Source: Topomyia yanbarensis
Taxonomy: Eukaryota > Arthropoda > Insecta > Diptera > Culicidae
Reading direction: 5' to 3'
Assembly (NCBI RefSeq): GCF_030247195.1
Contig: NC_080672.1
Coordinates: 65,823,771 to 65,887,770, forward strand
Length of the DNA: 64,000 bases
This document shows, in pieces, positions 1 through 10,392 of the stretch (within the stretch, counting starts at the first letter, position 1; each line of letters begins with the position of its first letter). The translations under genes and the position numbers were made by a program. The notes beneath the pieces are model-generated. The model was not told where the DNA came from. It saw only the letters and a program-made list of their open reading frames with translations, and did no database searches.

Positions 1-396
1 GACCAACGCGCACTTGGTGTCTTCGAACGGAAAGTGCTGCGTACCATCTACGGTGGAGTGCAGATGGAAGACGGCACATGGAGACGGCGAATGAACCATG
101 AGTTGCATCAGCTGTTGGGGGAGCCGCCCATCTGTCATATCGCGAAAATCGGACGACTACGGTGGGCCGGGCACGTAGCCAGAATGTCGGACAATAACCC
201 GGTGAAAACGGTTCTCAATTGCAATCCGACCGGTACAAGAAGACGTTGCGCGCAGCGAGCACGATGGATCGACCAGGTGGAAGACGATTTGCGGACCCTT
301 CGCAGACTGCGTGGCTGGCGACGCGCGGCCTTGGACCGAGTGGAATGGAGGAATCTTTTGTATACGGCACAGGCCACTTCGGCCTTAATCTGTTAA
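1..396 (+). CDS. RTE-like non-LTR retrotransposon, C-terminal end of reverse transcriptase ORF (cut by window start)
   Basis: The frame is open from base 1 to the stop at 394-396. It encodes the part downstream of the reverse transcriptase domain, from about DQRALGVFERKVLRTIYGG to ATSALIC. It matches the C-terminus of the ORF at 15757-16908 (minus) almost residue for residue, and that copy carries the catalytic FADD motif, which is how this fragment is identified. The ORF is followed by a short A/T tail (taataaataaaa), the usual end of RTE-type elements. The catalytic part lies outside the window, so whether the copy is intact cannot be judged. The clade call (RTE) is inferred from recognised sequence style, not from a search. 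Confidence 0.8.
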   Translation, partial: DQRALGVFERKVLRTIYGGVQMEDGTWRRRMNHELHQLLGEPPICHIAKIGRLRWAGHVARMSDNNPVKTVLNCNPTGTRRRCAQRARWIDQVEDDLRTLRRLRGWRRAALDRVEWRNLLYTAQATSALIC

Positions 397-590
397 TAAA
401 TAAAAAACAGATTTTTTCAGTACACATTGATAACGTTTTTCTTTTATCCGATATCGATAGACCCAGTTTTGAACTTGCTGATGGCAAACATTTAAGGAAA
501 CAATTTACCACATTAAAAATAATGAACAAATAAAATAAAGTTTGAGCATTCCCCTAAATGAGCAATCGCTTAAATTGTATGCCGCCATAA
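397..590. other. Non-coding spacer
   Basis: A/T-rich sequence between the RTE tail and the first minisatellite. I see no gene or clear repeat. Confidence 0.5.
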
Positions 591-740
591 GGCATTCGAC
601 CAAATGGCATTCGACTAAATGGCATTCGACCAAATGGCATTCGATTAAATGGCATTCGACCAAATGGCATTCCATCAAATGGCATTCAACCAAATGGCAT
701 TGTACCAAATGGTATTCCACCAAATGGCATTCGACCAAAT
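591..740. repeat. 15-bp minisatellite, variant 1 (ggcattcgaccaaat), about 10 units
   Basis: Head-to-tail units of 15 bp with the consensus ggcattcgaccaaat and scattered substitutions (for example tccatc, tgtacc). Because 15 is a multiple of three, the array reads through as an open frame of repeated pentapeptides on both strands. That is a by-product of the period and not evidence of a gene. It changes to variant 2 at about 741. Confidence 0.97.
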
Positions 741-990
741 AGCGATCGACCAAATGGCGATCGACCAAATGGCGATCGACCAAATGGCGATCGACCAAAT
801 GGCGATCGACCAAATGGCGATCGACCAAATGGCGATCGACCAAATGGCGATCGACCAAATGGCGATCGACCAAATGGCGATCGACTAAATGGCGATCGAC
901 CAAATGGCGATCGACCAAATGGCGATCAACCAAATGGCGATCGACCAAATGGCGATCGACCAAATGGCGATCGACCAATTGGCGATCGAC
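741..990. repeat. 15-bp minisatellite, variant 2 (ggcgatcgaccaaat), about 17 units
   Basis: Same 15-bp period as the preceding block, but cattcg is replaced by cgatcg, so each unit contains the palindrome cgatcg. Units are nearly identical, which implies recent homogenisation. The array stops where the inverted-repeat element at 997-1228 begins, and resumes in the same orientation after it. Confidence 0.97.
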
Positions 991-996
991 AAATTT

Positions 997-1228
997 GTCG
1001 GTGTTAAGACAGACCGGACTAAGTCACAAAACATCAAAAAATGAGATAATGATAGCACTGGATGAAGAATTTCGTCAGCTACATTCGACTTTTGCCAGAT
1101 TTGATATATTTAACAATAAAGAAAAATTATGACAAAAATAAATTAAAGGATACGGCGATTCAAACTTTGAACTCGTTTTTCTCGAAATCAATATTTTGTC
1201 ACTTAGTCCGGTCCGACTTAACACCGAC
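997..1228. mobile_element. 232-bp inverted-repeat element (MITE-like) between two minisatellite blocks
   Basis: The left end gtcggtgttaagacagaccg is the inverted complement of the right end, which finishes cggtccgacttaacaccgac. The inverted repeat runs about 40 bp with a few mismatches and includes accggactaag and gtcacaaaa/gtgacaaaa. The interior is A/T-rich and non-coding. AATT occurs just outside each end (992-995 and 1230-1233) and could be a target duplication, although AATT-containing units also occur in the arrays. The transposase class cannot be named. Confidence 0.75.
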
Positions 1229-1233
1229 CAATT

Positions 1234-1654
1234 GGCGATCGACCAAATAGCGATCGACCAAATAGCGATCGACCAAATGGTGATCGACCAAATGGCGATC
1301 GACCAAATGGCGATCGACCAAATGGCGATCGACCAAATGGCGGTCGACCAAATGGCGATCGACCAAATGGCGATCGATCAAATGGCGATCGACCAAATGG
1401 CGATCGACCAAATGGCGATCGACCAAATGGCGATCGACCAAATGGCGATCGATCAAATGGCGATCGACCAAATGGCGATCGACCAAATGGCGATCGACCA
1501 AATGGCGGTCGATCAAATGGCGATCGACCAAATGGCGATCGACCAAATGGCGATCGACCAAATCGCGATCGACCAAATGGCGATCGACCGAATGGCGATC
1601 GATCAAATAGCGTTCGACCAAATGGCGATCGACCAAATGGCTTTCGTCAAATAG
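1234..1654. repeat. 15-bp minisatellite (ggcgatcgaccaaat), about 28 units
   Basis: Continuation of the 15-bp array on the far side of the inverted-repeat element, in the same orientation. It includes gatcaa, ggtcg and gttcg variants. It ends in two divergent units (ggctttcgtcaaatag) before unique sequence. The long 'ORFs' across it are repeats of AIDQM on one strand and VDRHL on the other and carry no evidence of coding. Confidence 0.97.
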
Positions 1655-2550
1655 ACCGAGAACAATTTACGCGTATTATTGAGTATCAATAATATATCAA
1701 CAATATATCACTCAAGAGAACCAGATCTAAGAACTTCAGAATAGTTCGAATAGATTGGATTGTAATTCTCCGCAATTGCTTCATTAAGAGGGGCGCCTGG
1801 TGTAAAGTGTTCAAACCGAAAGTTATTTTGTTTTACGATTTTGAAGGCAAGTTAACAATGGATCTTTTATGTAATGTTAAGATTTATTTATACATTCATT
1901 ATGCACGAAAAAAAATATTTTCAGTCACACAGAGCCACACAAACGAGCCTTCCAGGAATAAACGTCCAACCAATTCCACGTCGATGAGCACCGCGGCGAA
2001 CACGATAACTCTTGCTAAAATTGTCTAACGCAAGAAATTCAATAAAGTTCGAATTCGGAGAATAGCTTCACGAAAACCGCAAGATCTCATATTTTACTGT
2101 AAAATTTGATCACTTTTCTTCAAAATGATAGGGAGAAAAAAAATTATTCAGTTTTCTGTGTTTCATCGACAGGCTGCACATATTGTGCATTCTCATAAAA
2201 AATCAAGTCAATTAGTTGGTGATTTTTGAGTTACCGTGTTCGCCAATTTGAAAAACGCGGTTTCGAGAAAAACGCAAACAAAGTTGCCGATCGATTGAAA
2301 TTTGCATGTGTGACAGCAAATACGCGCAAGGAATGCATGGCTGTTTAAAACAAAAGAAGTTCAGCGTGGCCATCGAGATTGCGGGGGACTATTCTAGAGG
2401 TTCAATACTAAAAATTAAGCGAATAAAAATGAAGTCGATTTTTTTTGCCCACTACACTACACTACAGTTACATTCCGATGAAACGATTAGGTGTCAATTA
2501 CTCTAGCTATAAAACCAAGAAACGTTCCGAAGTATAGGGTTCAAAATCAT
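1655..2550. other. Non-coding stretch without recognisable gene
   Basis: A/T-rich sequence with several short ORFs but no recognisable protein. The part around 2220-2400 (gagttaccgtgttcgcc, cgcggtttcgagaaaaacgc) resembles a dispersed repeat I associate with mosquito genomes. I cannot define its ends. Confidence 0.4.
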
Positions 2551-2712
2551 CTAACCGCTTTCAAGTACACCTTTCCAATCACCGTTTCGGTTGTCAAGAA
2601 CAAGGTGCTCCACTTTCTGTAATAGCAAATTGCCTGCCAGATCATGTACTTTTTTGGCAAACTTAGACATTTTCTGCTTTCTAACTTGCTCAGCTACGTC
2701 AACCTTATGACG
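2551..2712 (-). pseudogene. Unidentified coding-like fragment, cut by a LOA-like insertion
   Basis: On the minus strand 54 codons are open and end in TAG (2551-2553). They contain a lysine-rich, amphipathic-looking stretch (AEQVRKQKMSKFAKKVHDL) followed by LAGNLLLQKVEHLVLDN. The frame continues a few codons upstream and is then interrupted by the 3' end of the LOA-like fragment at 2722. It could be the last exon of a host gene, a transposon fragment, or chance. I do not recognise the protein. Confidence 0.2.
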
Positions 2713-2721
2713 AACAGTGAA

Positions 2722-3922
2722 GAATCAGGAATCAGAATATATTGGCTTAAATGGCACGTTCCCCGTGCATAGTCGGGAGTTTGTGCCTTGCCGTTTTTCA
2801 TTATTTCCTGAGCGAAAGGGAAGGACAAGGAGGTGTGGGAAAGTAGAATTAGAAGGGTGGGAAAAATAACACCACAAAAACAAAAATAAACAACAGCTCT
2901 TTACCACATTGGATAAGAAACTTTAGTATGTCTCTGAGTTTCAGCCGTCCGAACATGGTTTCGTCTATATAAGGACGGCCGAAGACTCTAAATCGCAATT
3001 GCGCTACCGCTGGACAGTTGCATATCAGATGATATGAGGTTCCGTAGTCGGATTCACAAAGATCACATGAAAAAGACTCAGCTCGCTGAATAGTTGCCAT
3101 GTGATAATTGAGTTTTCAGTGGCCGGTTAAAGCCTTGGTCAGCATGCCGCAGTGGAGCTTCGAAAAATGTGGGAGATTTTTCGAAATCACTGGGCACGGT
3201 TGTTCTAGAAACGCCTTTGTTTGGCGACACGTTTGTAGATTTCTCCAATAATTGCGGCGCTCGGACAAAACCCAGGACCGTATTTTTTTCCTTATTCAAC
3301 ATGTCAAAATTGGCCGCGCGGGCTCAGGACCAACGAAGTCAATCGCTGAACCTGCCCTGGCCAATTCGTCAGCCCATTCATTTCCAGTAATACCGCAATG
3401 TCCGGGAACCCAGACAAGGTAGATAGTGTTGACAATGCTTAGTTCTACGATTGGGGTTCGGCTCGCGATCACTAGCTTGGACCGGGATTTGTCTGAGCTA
3501 AGGGTCTTGATTGCAGCCTGACTATCGGAGCAGGTGTTTATAGCTCTGCCGGATAAACTCAGTTGAAGGGCCGATTGTACCTCGCACATAATCGCAATGA
3601 TTTCTGCTTGGAATACAGTACAGTATCTACCTAGTGAGTGAGATTGTTCCAATCTCATTTCACGACAGTAGACACCAGCACCAGCACGTCCCTCCATCAG
3701 AGAACCGTCAGTGTAACAGACCACTTGCGTTTGTTGTTGTCTTTCCATATAGCCAGACAACCACTCCTCTCGAGAGGGAATCTTCACATGGAATGTCCTG
3801 TAAGGAAAACTACATGTGAGTGTAATATCGCTGGGAGCAAGAATATCTTAACCCCATGTAACCATTTGTGACCACAATCGTGTATGACTGGTAGCAAGAT
3901 CAACATGGTTACTGTTTCAAAG
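2722..3922 (-). pseudogene. LOA-like non-LTR retrotransposon, 5'-truncated 3' end with RNase H and nonsense codons
   Basis: This matches the last third of the intact LOA-like ORF at 59442-63086 plus its 3' UTR. It keeps the RNase H start (CYTDGSLMEG), the VWVPGHCGITGNEWADELAR motif and the terminal cysteine/histidine region (CDLCESDYGTSYHLICNCP). Relative to the intact copy it has a TGG-to-TGA stop after the RNase H domain (about 3296), a TGC-to-TGA stop at about 3116, and loss of about 46 bp around the ORF end and start of the 3' UTR (near 2895). The 5' truncation lies near 3922. I could not find a convincing target duplication. It is a dead-on-arrival copy. Confidence 0.9.
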
Positions 3923-6825
3923 AAAAAGAGTCCAGGAAGCTTCAGGAAACTTGCTTTCACACAAGTTTTGTCATCAGTGACAGCAATTTGAAAAAAAAAT
4001 GCAATTTGATTCCGTGTACTGTATGATCGAATATTTGGACTAAAGCAACTTTTGCTATTTCTGACAAACCCGGATCCATCTCGACTAGATCTTGTGCAGT
4101 GCCATGACAGTCGGAACGTGTTGAAGTAGTAGTAATGTGCATTTTGAATAATAAAAAAATTCTAACTAATTCGTCGAAACTTAGTTAAAAAAAAAATTGG
4201 CAGTCGAACGCCTTCCAAAAATGGACAATTACAAAAAATTAGAAGAAAATTAAAAAGAACTAGAGTGAAAGTCAAACTATCCTACGATTTTTAAAATGAT
4301 CTAAAAAGGGCGAACAAAGGTTCAACTAAGAAAGCCTCGAAGAGCAGCCATCTTTGAAAATGAAACAGTAGTTTTTTCGCTATCTTTTACACAATCTTCT
4401 TGAAAATCCATCAATGCATTTGGATTGTTAGAATACTACTTATTTATCAAGATTTTGCGAAGGGTGTGCCAAAAATCCTCTTTTTTCGTTTATAAAGATG
4501 GCCGCTTTTCCAGGCTTTCTCAGTTAATCCTTAAATGGTAAGACCCCATATATTGCGTTGGACATTTTCCTAACCCGAAAAAAGAGAGAACTGACCGCAT
4601 GGTTGCAACGTCTGTAATTGAAAAAAAAATTAAAAAGAAATTCCGATCAATAACTTTAGTGAACAATCGTGTGTATGCCACTTTCCGCACACATAACATT
4701 GTTAAACCAAACCAAGTTGCGATTTCTTTAATTTTCATCAGCTTAATCAGAACTTCTTTTCGAGCGTGAGAACACGCTGATTGAGGGATCTGCTCAGAAA
4801 CACAAATAGTGTTTTCGTTTTCAGAGCTAGCGTCAATCCGGCACCAGCTTGTCCTGTCACTAAGTTAGTGTCGCATTCTGACGAGACGAAGAAGAAACGC
4901 AATTTCCACAATTAATTTAAAATTGTAATCCAGATAGATGAAGGCTTCGCCCCAAAATTTCCAGCATGTTCAAATCAAATAGCAACGGATTCATCAGTTT
5001 AGTAACGCGCTTTTGAACGTAATTCCAAATCGAGTAGACGAAAAATACCCCCCGAGAGCCGGAGAGAACCACCCGGAGCGAATGCGATTAAAATGAGTTT
5101 ATGAGCCAAAATTCAATTTATATAAATTTGAGCAAAAGTAAAAAAAATAATAAAATCGCTGCTTTTTCACGATCGAACATAGATTGGAAACGAAAGCAGT
5201 GAAAGGAAATCGGATAGCATCGGTTAACTACCTTGGATAAAAACGGAAACGTTGGGGTGAAAAGTTGCTGACCAATATTTGCATTACTCGTTATATTCGT
5301 GGGGATATAAATTTGTGGTTGCATTCACAATTTCGCTGTAATTCATTTCCAGCAAGCTCGGATAATTACATCAGTGAATTGAGACCACATTTCAACCCGT
5401 TCCGGTAAAATCTGGCAGGGACCCGCCCGAACGTCACCGAAGGCATTGCATTGCAGATTTGGGGGGGGAGTGTGAATATCCATCGAGTAGACAGTAGCCA
5501 GTGAATTAAATATTGCCACTTGGGAAACCTCCTCCCAACCGAGCACAGCTGCCTCATCCGGTTTCAATGTTGAACTATTATAGACCGATCTCCGGATGGT
5601 GGCTCTCAGTTGAGGTAAAGCTTTTGACAGGCAGTGTATTAAGTGGTTTGTTGAAATAACGGAAATGTCTCAAAATAATGATAGGGATCGGGTCAACCCT
5701 GCTCTCCGGCATCTTTCCGTTCCATTTTGTGGGTTCATAGAAAAGGTGTGGTTTTATTTAATCCGCTGTAAGACAGGATTAGTAGACGGAATTGGTGTGC
5801 TTTGGACAATTCAGATACTTAAGGTTTTAATAGACAGGATCAAAAAAATGTAATTCTGTTTCATTTCATTCACCAAATTTGATTCCCGGACAACACGTGC
5901 CACTTCGGATAGAAACGTGTAACCGGGAAATTTTCACGTTGTCATCTAGCATTAAATTAAGCTGTTGATTTGAGCTCTGGCACACAATTTCAATGCGACA
6001 TTCGCGTCACATTGAATCGGAACTGTTGCCGTCAACGTTTGAAATACAGCTAAGCCCCTGCGGGTAGCAGTTCTGTCCGTAACATAATATTGGCAGGATA
6101 ACGAATCATTCACGTTCGTTTTCAGCTCCGGGCCATGTTTATTTATTCATTCATTTAAACTAAATCGATTTCGCCGGTGCCAGGAGGATTTGGCCCGTTT
6201 GTTCCGGGTTTTATCATATGTGCAGGATGTGCATCTGCAATGCAACAATAATCGTGTGGTAGTTGCCTGGAGCGGCAGAGCAGCAACAGCATCCGGGTTT
6301 TGCTCACTAATAGATTAGTAGATCACGTATGGTTTTGATTTCAGCTGTGGGAATTTTGTTAACAAAAGATAGACGCAGCTTGAACAATTCTACCAAGATC
6401 CAATTATGTTATACTGGCTAAATCAGATATTCATTGTTTTGTTTCAGTTTTGATTGGTTTAGAATATCGCTCTAGTTTAAAAATGTAAGACTCAGAAAAG
6501 TTTACGTTCATTTTCAAAAACCAGTGCATACTACTTGCAAGACATCAATAAAATTTTCCTGTCAAGCTTGTTTCCAAATATCATTTCAAATCAAAATACT
6601 CTTTACAATTTTCCAAAATTGTGTCGTTTTCAAGGTATTCTACATTTTGTTTCGACAAAACCAATTAATTAGTGAAATTGTGACCTTTTCATCAGTTATT
6701 ACCGTTTCCTCATAAGGGACTTTCCGAATTTTTAAAATTTGAGAAACTCGACCTGAAATCAAAATTGTTAATAAGGAGCATCAATAAAAACTCCCGAAGA
6801 TTTTGTATTTTATGCACCAGAGCGC
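3923..6825. other. Long non-coding stretch, no gene recognised
   Basis: About 2.9 kb of A/T-rich sequence. All open frames are short and have no recognisable motifs. There is a G9 run at 5461-5469 and GC-richer patches around 5040-5090 and 6170-6300, but nothing I can assign. Confidence 0.5.
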
Positions 6826-6838
6826 GACGTTAAGCTCA

Positions 6839-6846
6839 TATAAAAG
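6839..6846 (+). promoter_or_regulatory. Possible TATA box (tataaaag)
   Basis: A strong TATA-type motif followed by GC-rich sequence and, 80 bp downstream, an ATG with a consensus splice donor three codons later. Its spacing suits a transcription start near 6870. No transcript evidence is available. Confidence 0.3.
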
Positions 6847-6925
6847 GGCCGGCGGAACACCTTTTTCCCGCGAGTGGGTAGTAAGATTCGAAGTGATTTC
6901 TCCCCGTATTGACGAAAGTTCAGAT

Positions 6926-7059
6926 ATGGCGTGTGTAAGTAAAAATTAAAATTCCCTGATAATATCTGGTGGCTATTTGGAAACACCCTTTGTTAACAGG
7001 TCTGTATGTCCGACGGCTCAGCGAAAATGTGTTTGTTGAATACAGATACTAAAACTTAG
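6926..7059 (+). CDS. Candidate tiny two-exon ORF (22 codons), unknown product
   Basis: Exon 1 would be ATG GCG TGT (6926-6934), followed immediately by gtaagt. A 65-bp intron (6935-6999) ends in ttaacag. Exon 2 (7000-7059) continues in frame to a TAG and would give a 22-residue cysteine-bearing peptide starting MACVCMSDGSAK. A first exon of two or three codons behind a TATA box is common in insect cuticle and small secreted or metal-binding protein genes, but the predicted peptide has no clear signal sequence and too few cysteines for a standard metallothionein. It may be a pseudogene remnant or coincidence. It lies just upstream of the decayed I-like copy. Confidence 0.2.
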
Positions 7060-7289
7060 TACCAACTACCAACTCCATTCTTTTATATTTCATTGCATTT
7101 ATTTTCCGTTCCCTGCTATAAAACCTCCTTTTGCGGGTACTGAAGCCCGCATGATAGTGTTGATTAATGGGAAGGTATCTTTGACGACCGACATCCTTTC
7201 AGGCTTAGTGGAGGTCGGTTTGAATATTTCTCCGATGGCAAAGATAATACCGATAAGTCTCATTTTCGATACAAGTTATATCTAATACA

Positions 7290-8556
7290 ACCGGCCCCTG
7301 GATGGTCTACTTCCGCACCAAAGACAAGCCATTTAATATCATCGATATATCGCGTGATTTAACTAAACAACACTCGACCGTGTACGAAGAAGAATTTTCT
7401 CTACGTACCCGCCCGGGAAGTAGAGATTGATGGTGTGATGTCCGATAAGGGTCCTAATTGCGAAATGTCTTCAGTCAGTGAAAATTATGGCATACAAACA
7501 ATTGGGTTCCGCAAAAATCGAGAAGTATAAGAAAACTTATTTTCCAGCCTCATTTCGAGCCTTTCGCCGGATTTGTTCCCCTAAAATTTGTAATTTTGAA
7601 CGGGGCGTCGTTATTTTTGTACCGCGGGGCATGAACTGCCGCCGTTACAGACAATGGGCCCATTGTAGAAACAAGGCACGGTGTGGAAGATGTGGACAGG
7701 ATCAAGTTTTTTTTTCCATCTGTGGAGAGACTCCGAAATAACTGTCGACATATCCCACATATAAATTATACCGGGAAAAACTGAAGCATTCATTTGAAAA
7801 GTATCGGCCACGACTAATGTCTCCGTTTCCTTGTTTACTAAAGAGCGATATTCTGACAATTTTGAAAGAGGAGAATCATTTCCTCTCCTAAGTTTCCTCC
7901 CTTCCTGGTCTCGGAAAGTCCACATGGGACATCCAGAACTTACATTGTCTCTATATTTCAGTCCTTTTATTTTCCTAGGCTTTACACAATGCATTACACA
8001 ATCTGGTTTACTTCTGACGTAGATCTTCCACAATTTTAACATTTTTTTGCTTTGGTCGAGAAAATACTATTGAGGAGCGTTTTGGAGATGAAACCGCCAA
8101 ACACTGCGATTAACCGGCAGTCGCGCTAGTGCACTGAGTGTACTCTGCTCTGAAAATCTAGCGAAATCGCCTTAGACCACCAGCGGCTGCTCGTTCAGTG
8201 GGCCATAAGCGCGACTTCCGGAGGGTTAAAGGTCAGACGAAACAAATACCTGGCGCGAACAACCGTGGACGGGTTCCCACTCCTTTGTAAGCAGAGAGTT
8301 CTCAGAATTGTATGCGAAAAGGTCCTATGAGGACTTTTTGAACGTTGGATCGCCCAAATTTTGCCGAATGTATGCAACGTTAGAAACTTGATGAAAACTG
8401 AAAAACGCGGTTATTGGCACCGGTTCGTCAGCGGATTAACGAGAAAAACAATATTTCATCTGGTAGCTGGGCCCTACGTTGTGTACACGATTCAACCTTT
8501 GATCGGAATACACGGAACTAAGAAACCTTTATCGGCGACAACAGCATTCCACGTTA
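7290..8556 (+). pseudogene. I-like non-LTR retrotransposon, heavily deleted copy D (ORF1 and ORF2 remnants)
   Basis: Pieces of both ORFs of the family at 31284-37466 survive in order. PWMVYFRTKDKPFNIIDISRD (about 7290-7355) matches the ORF1 N-terminal domain. A zinc-knuckle remnant FVPRGMNCRRYRQWAHC (about 7615-7665) and CGRCGQ follow, then YPTYKLYREKLKHSFEK (about 7750-7800) from behind the knuckles. The first part of the ORF2 endonuclease is recognisable at about 7975-8075. The linker before the reverse transcriptase is at about 8255-8450 (KRGYWHRFVSGLTRKT). Most of the endonuclease and the whole RT are missing, many frames are broken, and two knuckle cysteines are lost. The copy is interrupted at 8557 by the TA-flanked element. 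This is the oldest I-like copy here. Confidence 0.8.
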
Positions 8557-9337
8557 GGGCATTGCAAAAAAAAATTTTTTTTTGAATTCTTGAAGGCCCC
8601 CCCTCTCATATTGTGACAAATGTCAAAGTAAGGTCAGATGCCAAATTTCACATCATTTGGACAATTTTAGACCCCCACCCACTTCGCTTGAATTTTTTTG
8701 AAATTGGTGCTATGGGAAAATATGGAGGAAAAATACATTAAATGCTATAACTTTTGAAGTAGCAATCAGAAAATCAGAAAATACAATTTATACCTCCTTT
8801 GAAAGAAAATAATCTTAGTATTTGAATGGAGAAATTTTTGTTTCTAGAAAAATACGGGAAAGTGGGGAACTGGGTCATTTTGGACCCAAAATCCCATATT
8901 TTTAATGATTTTTCTGCTCCGTGATGCAAATCATACATATTTTGTAGTTTTTCTAATGTGAAAAAATCTCAGAAATCGATCGGAACCCTTTTGATCTTAG
9001 TCCGAATACGAGAAGTTGGGGTTATAAAGCTTTGTCATTCATATTAAATTTTATCATTTTCTCATGCATATATCTCTATTATTCTTCAATCAATTTTCAT
9101 AAAATGTAACTTGTTGAACGTGTAGAATTCTGAGGAATAAAACAAAAATAAAAACATTAAAGGTAAAATTCAGAAACATCAAACTTTTTGATATTTACTC
9201 TACAAATCACATTTTTTTCATTATTTGTCCTAATACCTTAACTTCCCCTATTTTTCCAAGAATAAAACTTTTCTCATGGGATCCCTAAGCATATTTTACA
9301 CTAAAATTAAATAAAAAATTTGTTGCTAAATGGAGTT

Positions 9338-10392
9338 TTCTTTTTCAATTTGTTTATTTGATAAGGCACGTATGCGTTAGCTTAAAGGTGCCATTTTTTC
9401 ATTGTTTTACATTTTGAATTTCTTAAAACTAGGGGGTTACACATTTCAATATTATTTTGTTTTATATAATGAAACTAAAAAAAAAACTTTACAGCTAACT
9501 TATACATATAAAAGAGGGTATAATATAATATTCGTAAGATTTGGGGGACGGGTCATTTTGTGTGTTCTTTGTATAGTAATTCACTTTATGATTTTTAGAA
9601 GGGAGATTGTAGGAGAAATTAATTATTAACTAAGCGGAACATTTTACAAGCTTATTAACTAGAAATAACTAGAAAGAGTGGTTCAAGATTAAGGGGAATT
9701 AATTAGGGCTATTTTAAAGTAGTGGTACTGTTGGGCATTTCTTAACGAGATTAAATATTGATCAACTAAAACTAAGCACTTAAGTTTTGGGAATATATTC
9801 AAGGGGAGAAGGGGATGAAGTCATACATCTGTGTATCAGAGACATGGGAGGGAGAGCGGACAAGGCTGAAGGGGGGGGGTGAGATATAAACTTTCAGTTT
9901 CCGGCATCAGGAATTAACGGCCAGGATTACAGATTCGAACGGATTGATCAACTAACACTAGAAGATAGGGGGGCACATAAGTTTTGGGAAGATATTCAAG
10001 GGGAGAAGGGGTGAAGTCATACATCTGTGTATCAGAGACATGGGAGAGAGGGTGGACAAGGCTGAACAGGGGGAGGGGGGATATAAACTTTCAGTTTCCG
10101 GCATCAGGAATCAACGACCAGGATTACAGATTCGAACGGATGTATCAAGTATTGGGACGCCGGGCGGTTTTCCTCGAGCCGGCAGGGGTTCCTCCAGACG
10201 ATTTCGTAGTACGGCTCAGATACGGATCGGGAACACACCGCGCTGCGTGTGTGATGTTGTACTGTAGATCTCGTGTTGTTGGTTCATTCGACAGATGTTT
10301 TGTCTCGTCTTGGAGTCGTATCAAACCATCGTTGGGGTACGGTAGGCGGAAGAGGGCACTTCTGGGAATAATAAGAGAAAAGATAGGGGCAT
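9338..10392 (-). other. 3' UTR of I-like copy A
   Basis: About 1055 bp follow the ORF2 stop. Only the terminal part (gtaaccccctagttttaag ... gctaacgcat ... tatcaaataaac, read on the minus strand) is clearly shared with copy B. The middle differs and contains an internal tandem duplication. The element ends in a short A-rich tail at 9338. Confidence 0.8.
9756..10140. repeat. Direct duplication of about 190 bp inside the copy A 3' UTR
   Basis: The block from gatcaactaaaactaagcac through ggattacagattcgaacgga (about 9756-9943) recurs at about 9944-10140 with small substitutions, including a G9 versus broken G-run difference. Shared landmarks are ggagaaggggatgaagtcat, catctgtgtatcagagacat and cagtttccggcatcaggaat. 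Confidence 0.9.

Noticed and set aside
505..1654. Open frames of VDRHL / AIDQM repeats
   Set aside because: Direct result of the 15-bp period of the minisatellite. Open on both strands, with no unique coding part.
591..1654. CRISPR-like array
   Set aside because: Units are directly adjacent with no spacers, and the context is eukaryotic.
6926..7059. Metallothionein identity for the tiny two-exon ORF
   Set aside because: Only four cysteines, not in CXC arrays, and no matching metal-response element seen upstream. Left as unknown.
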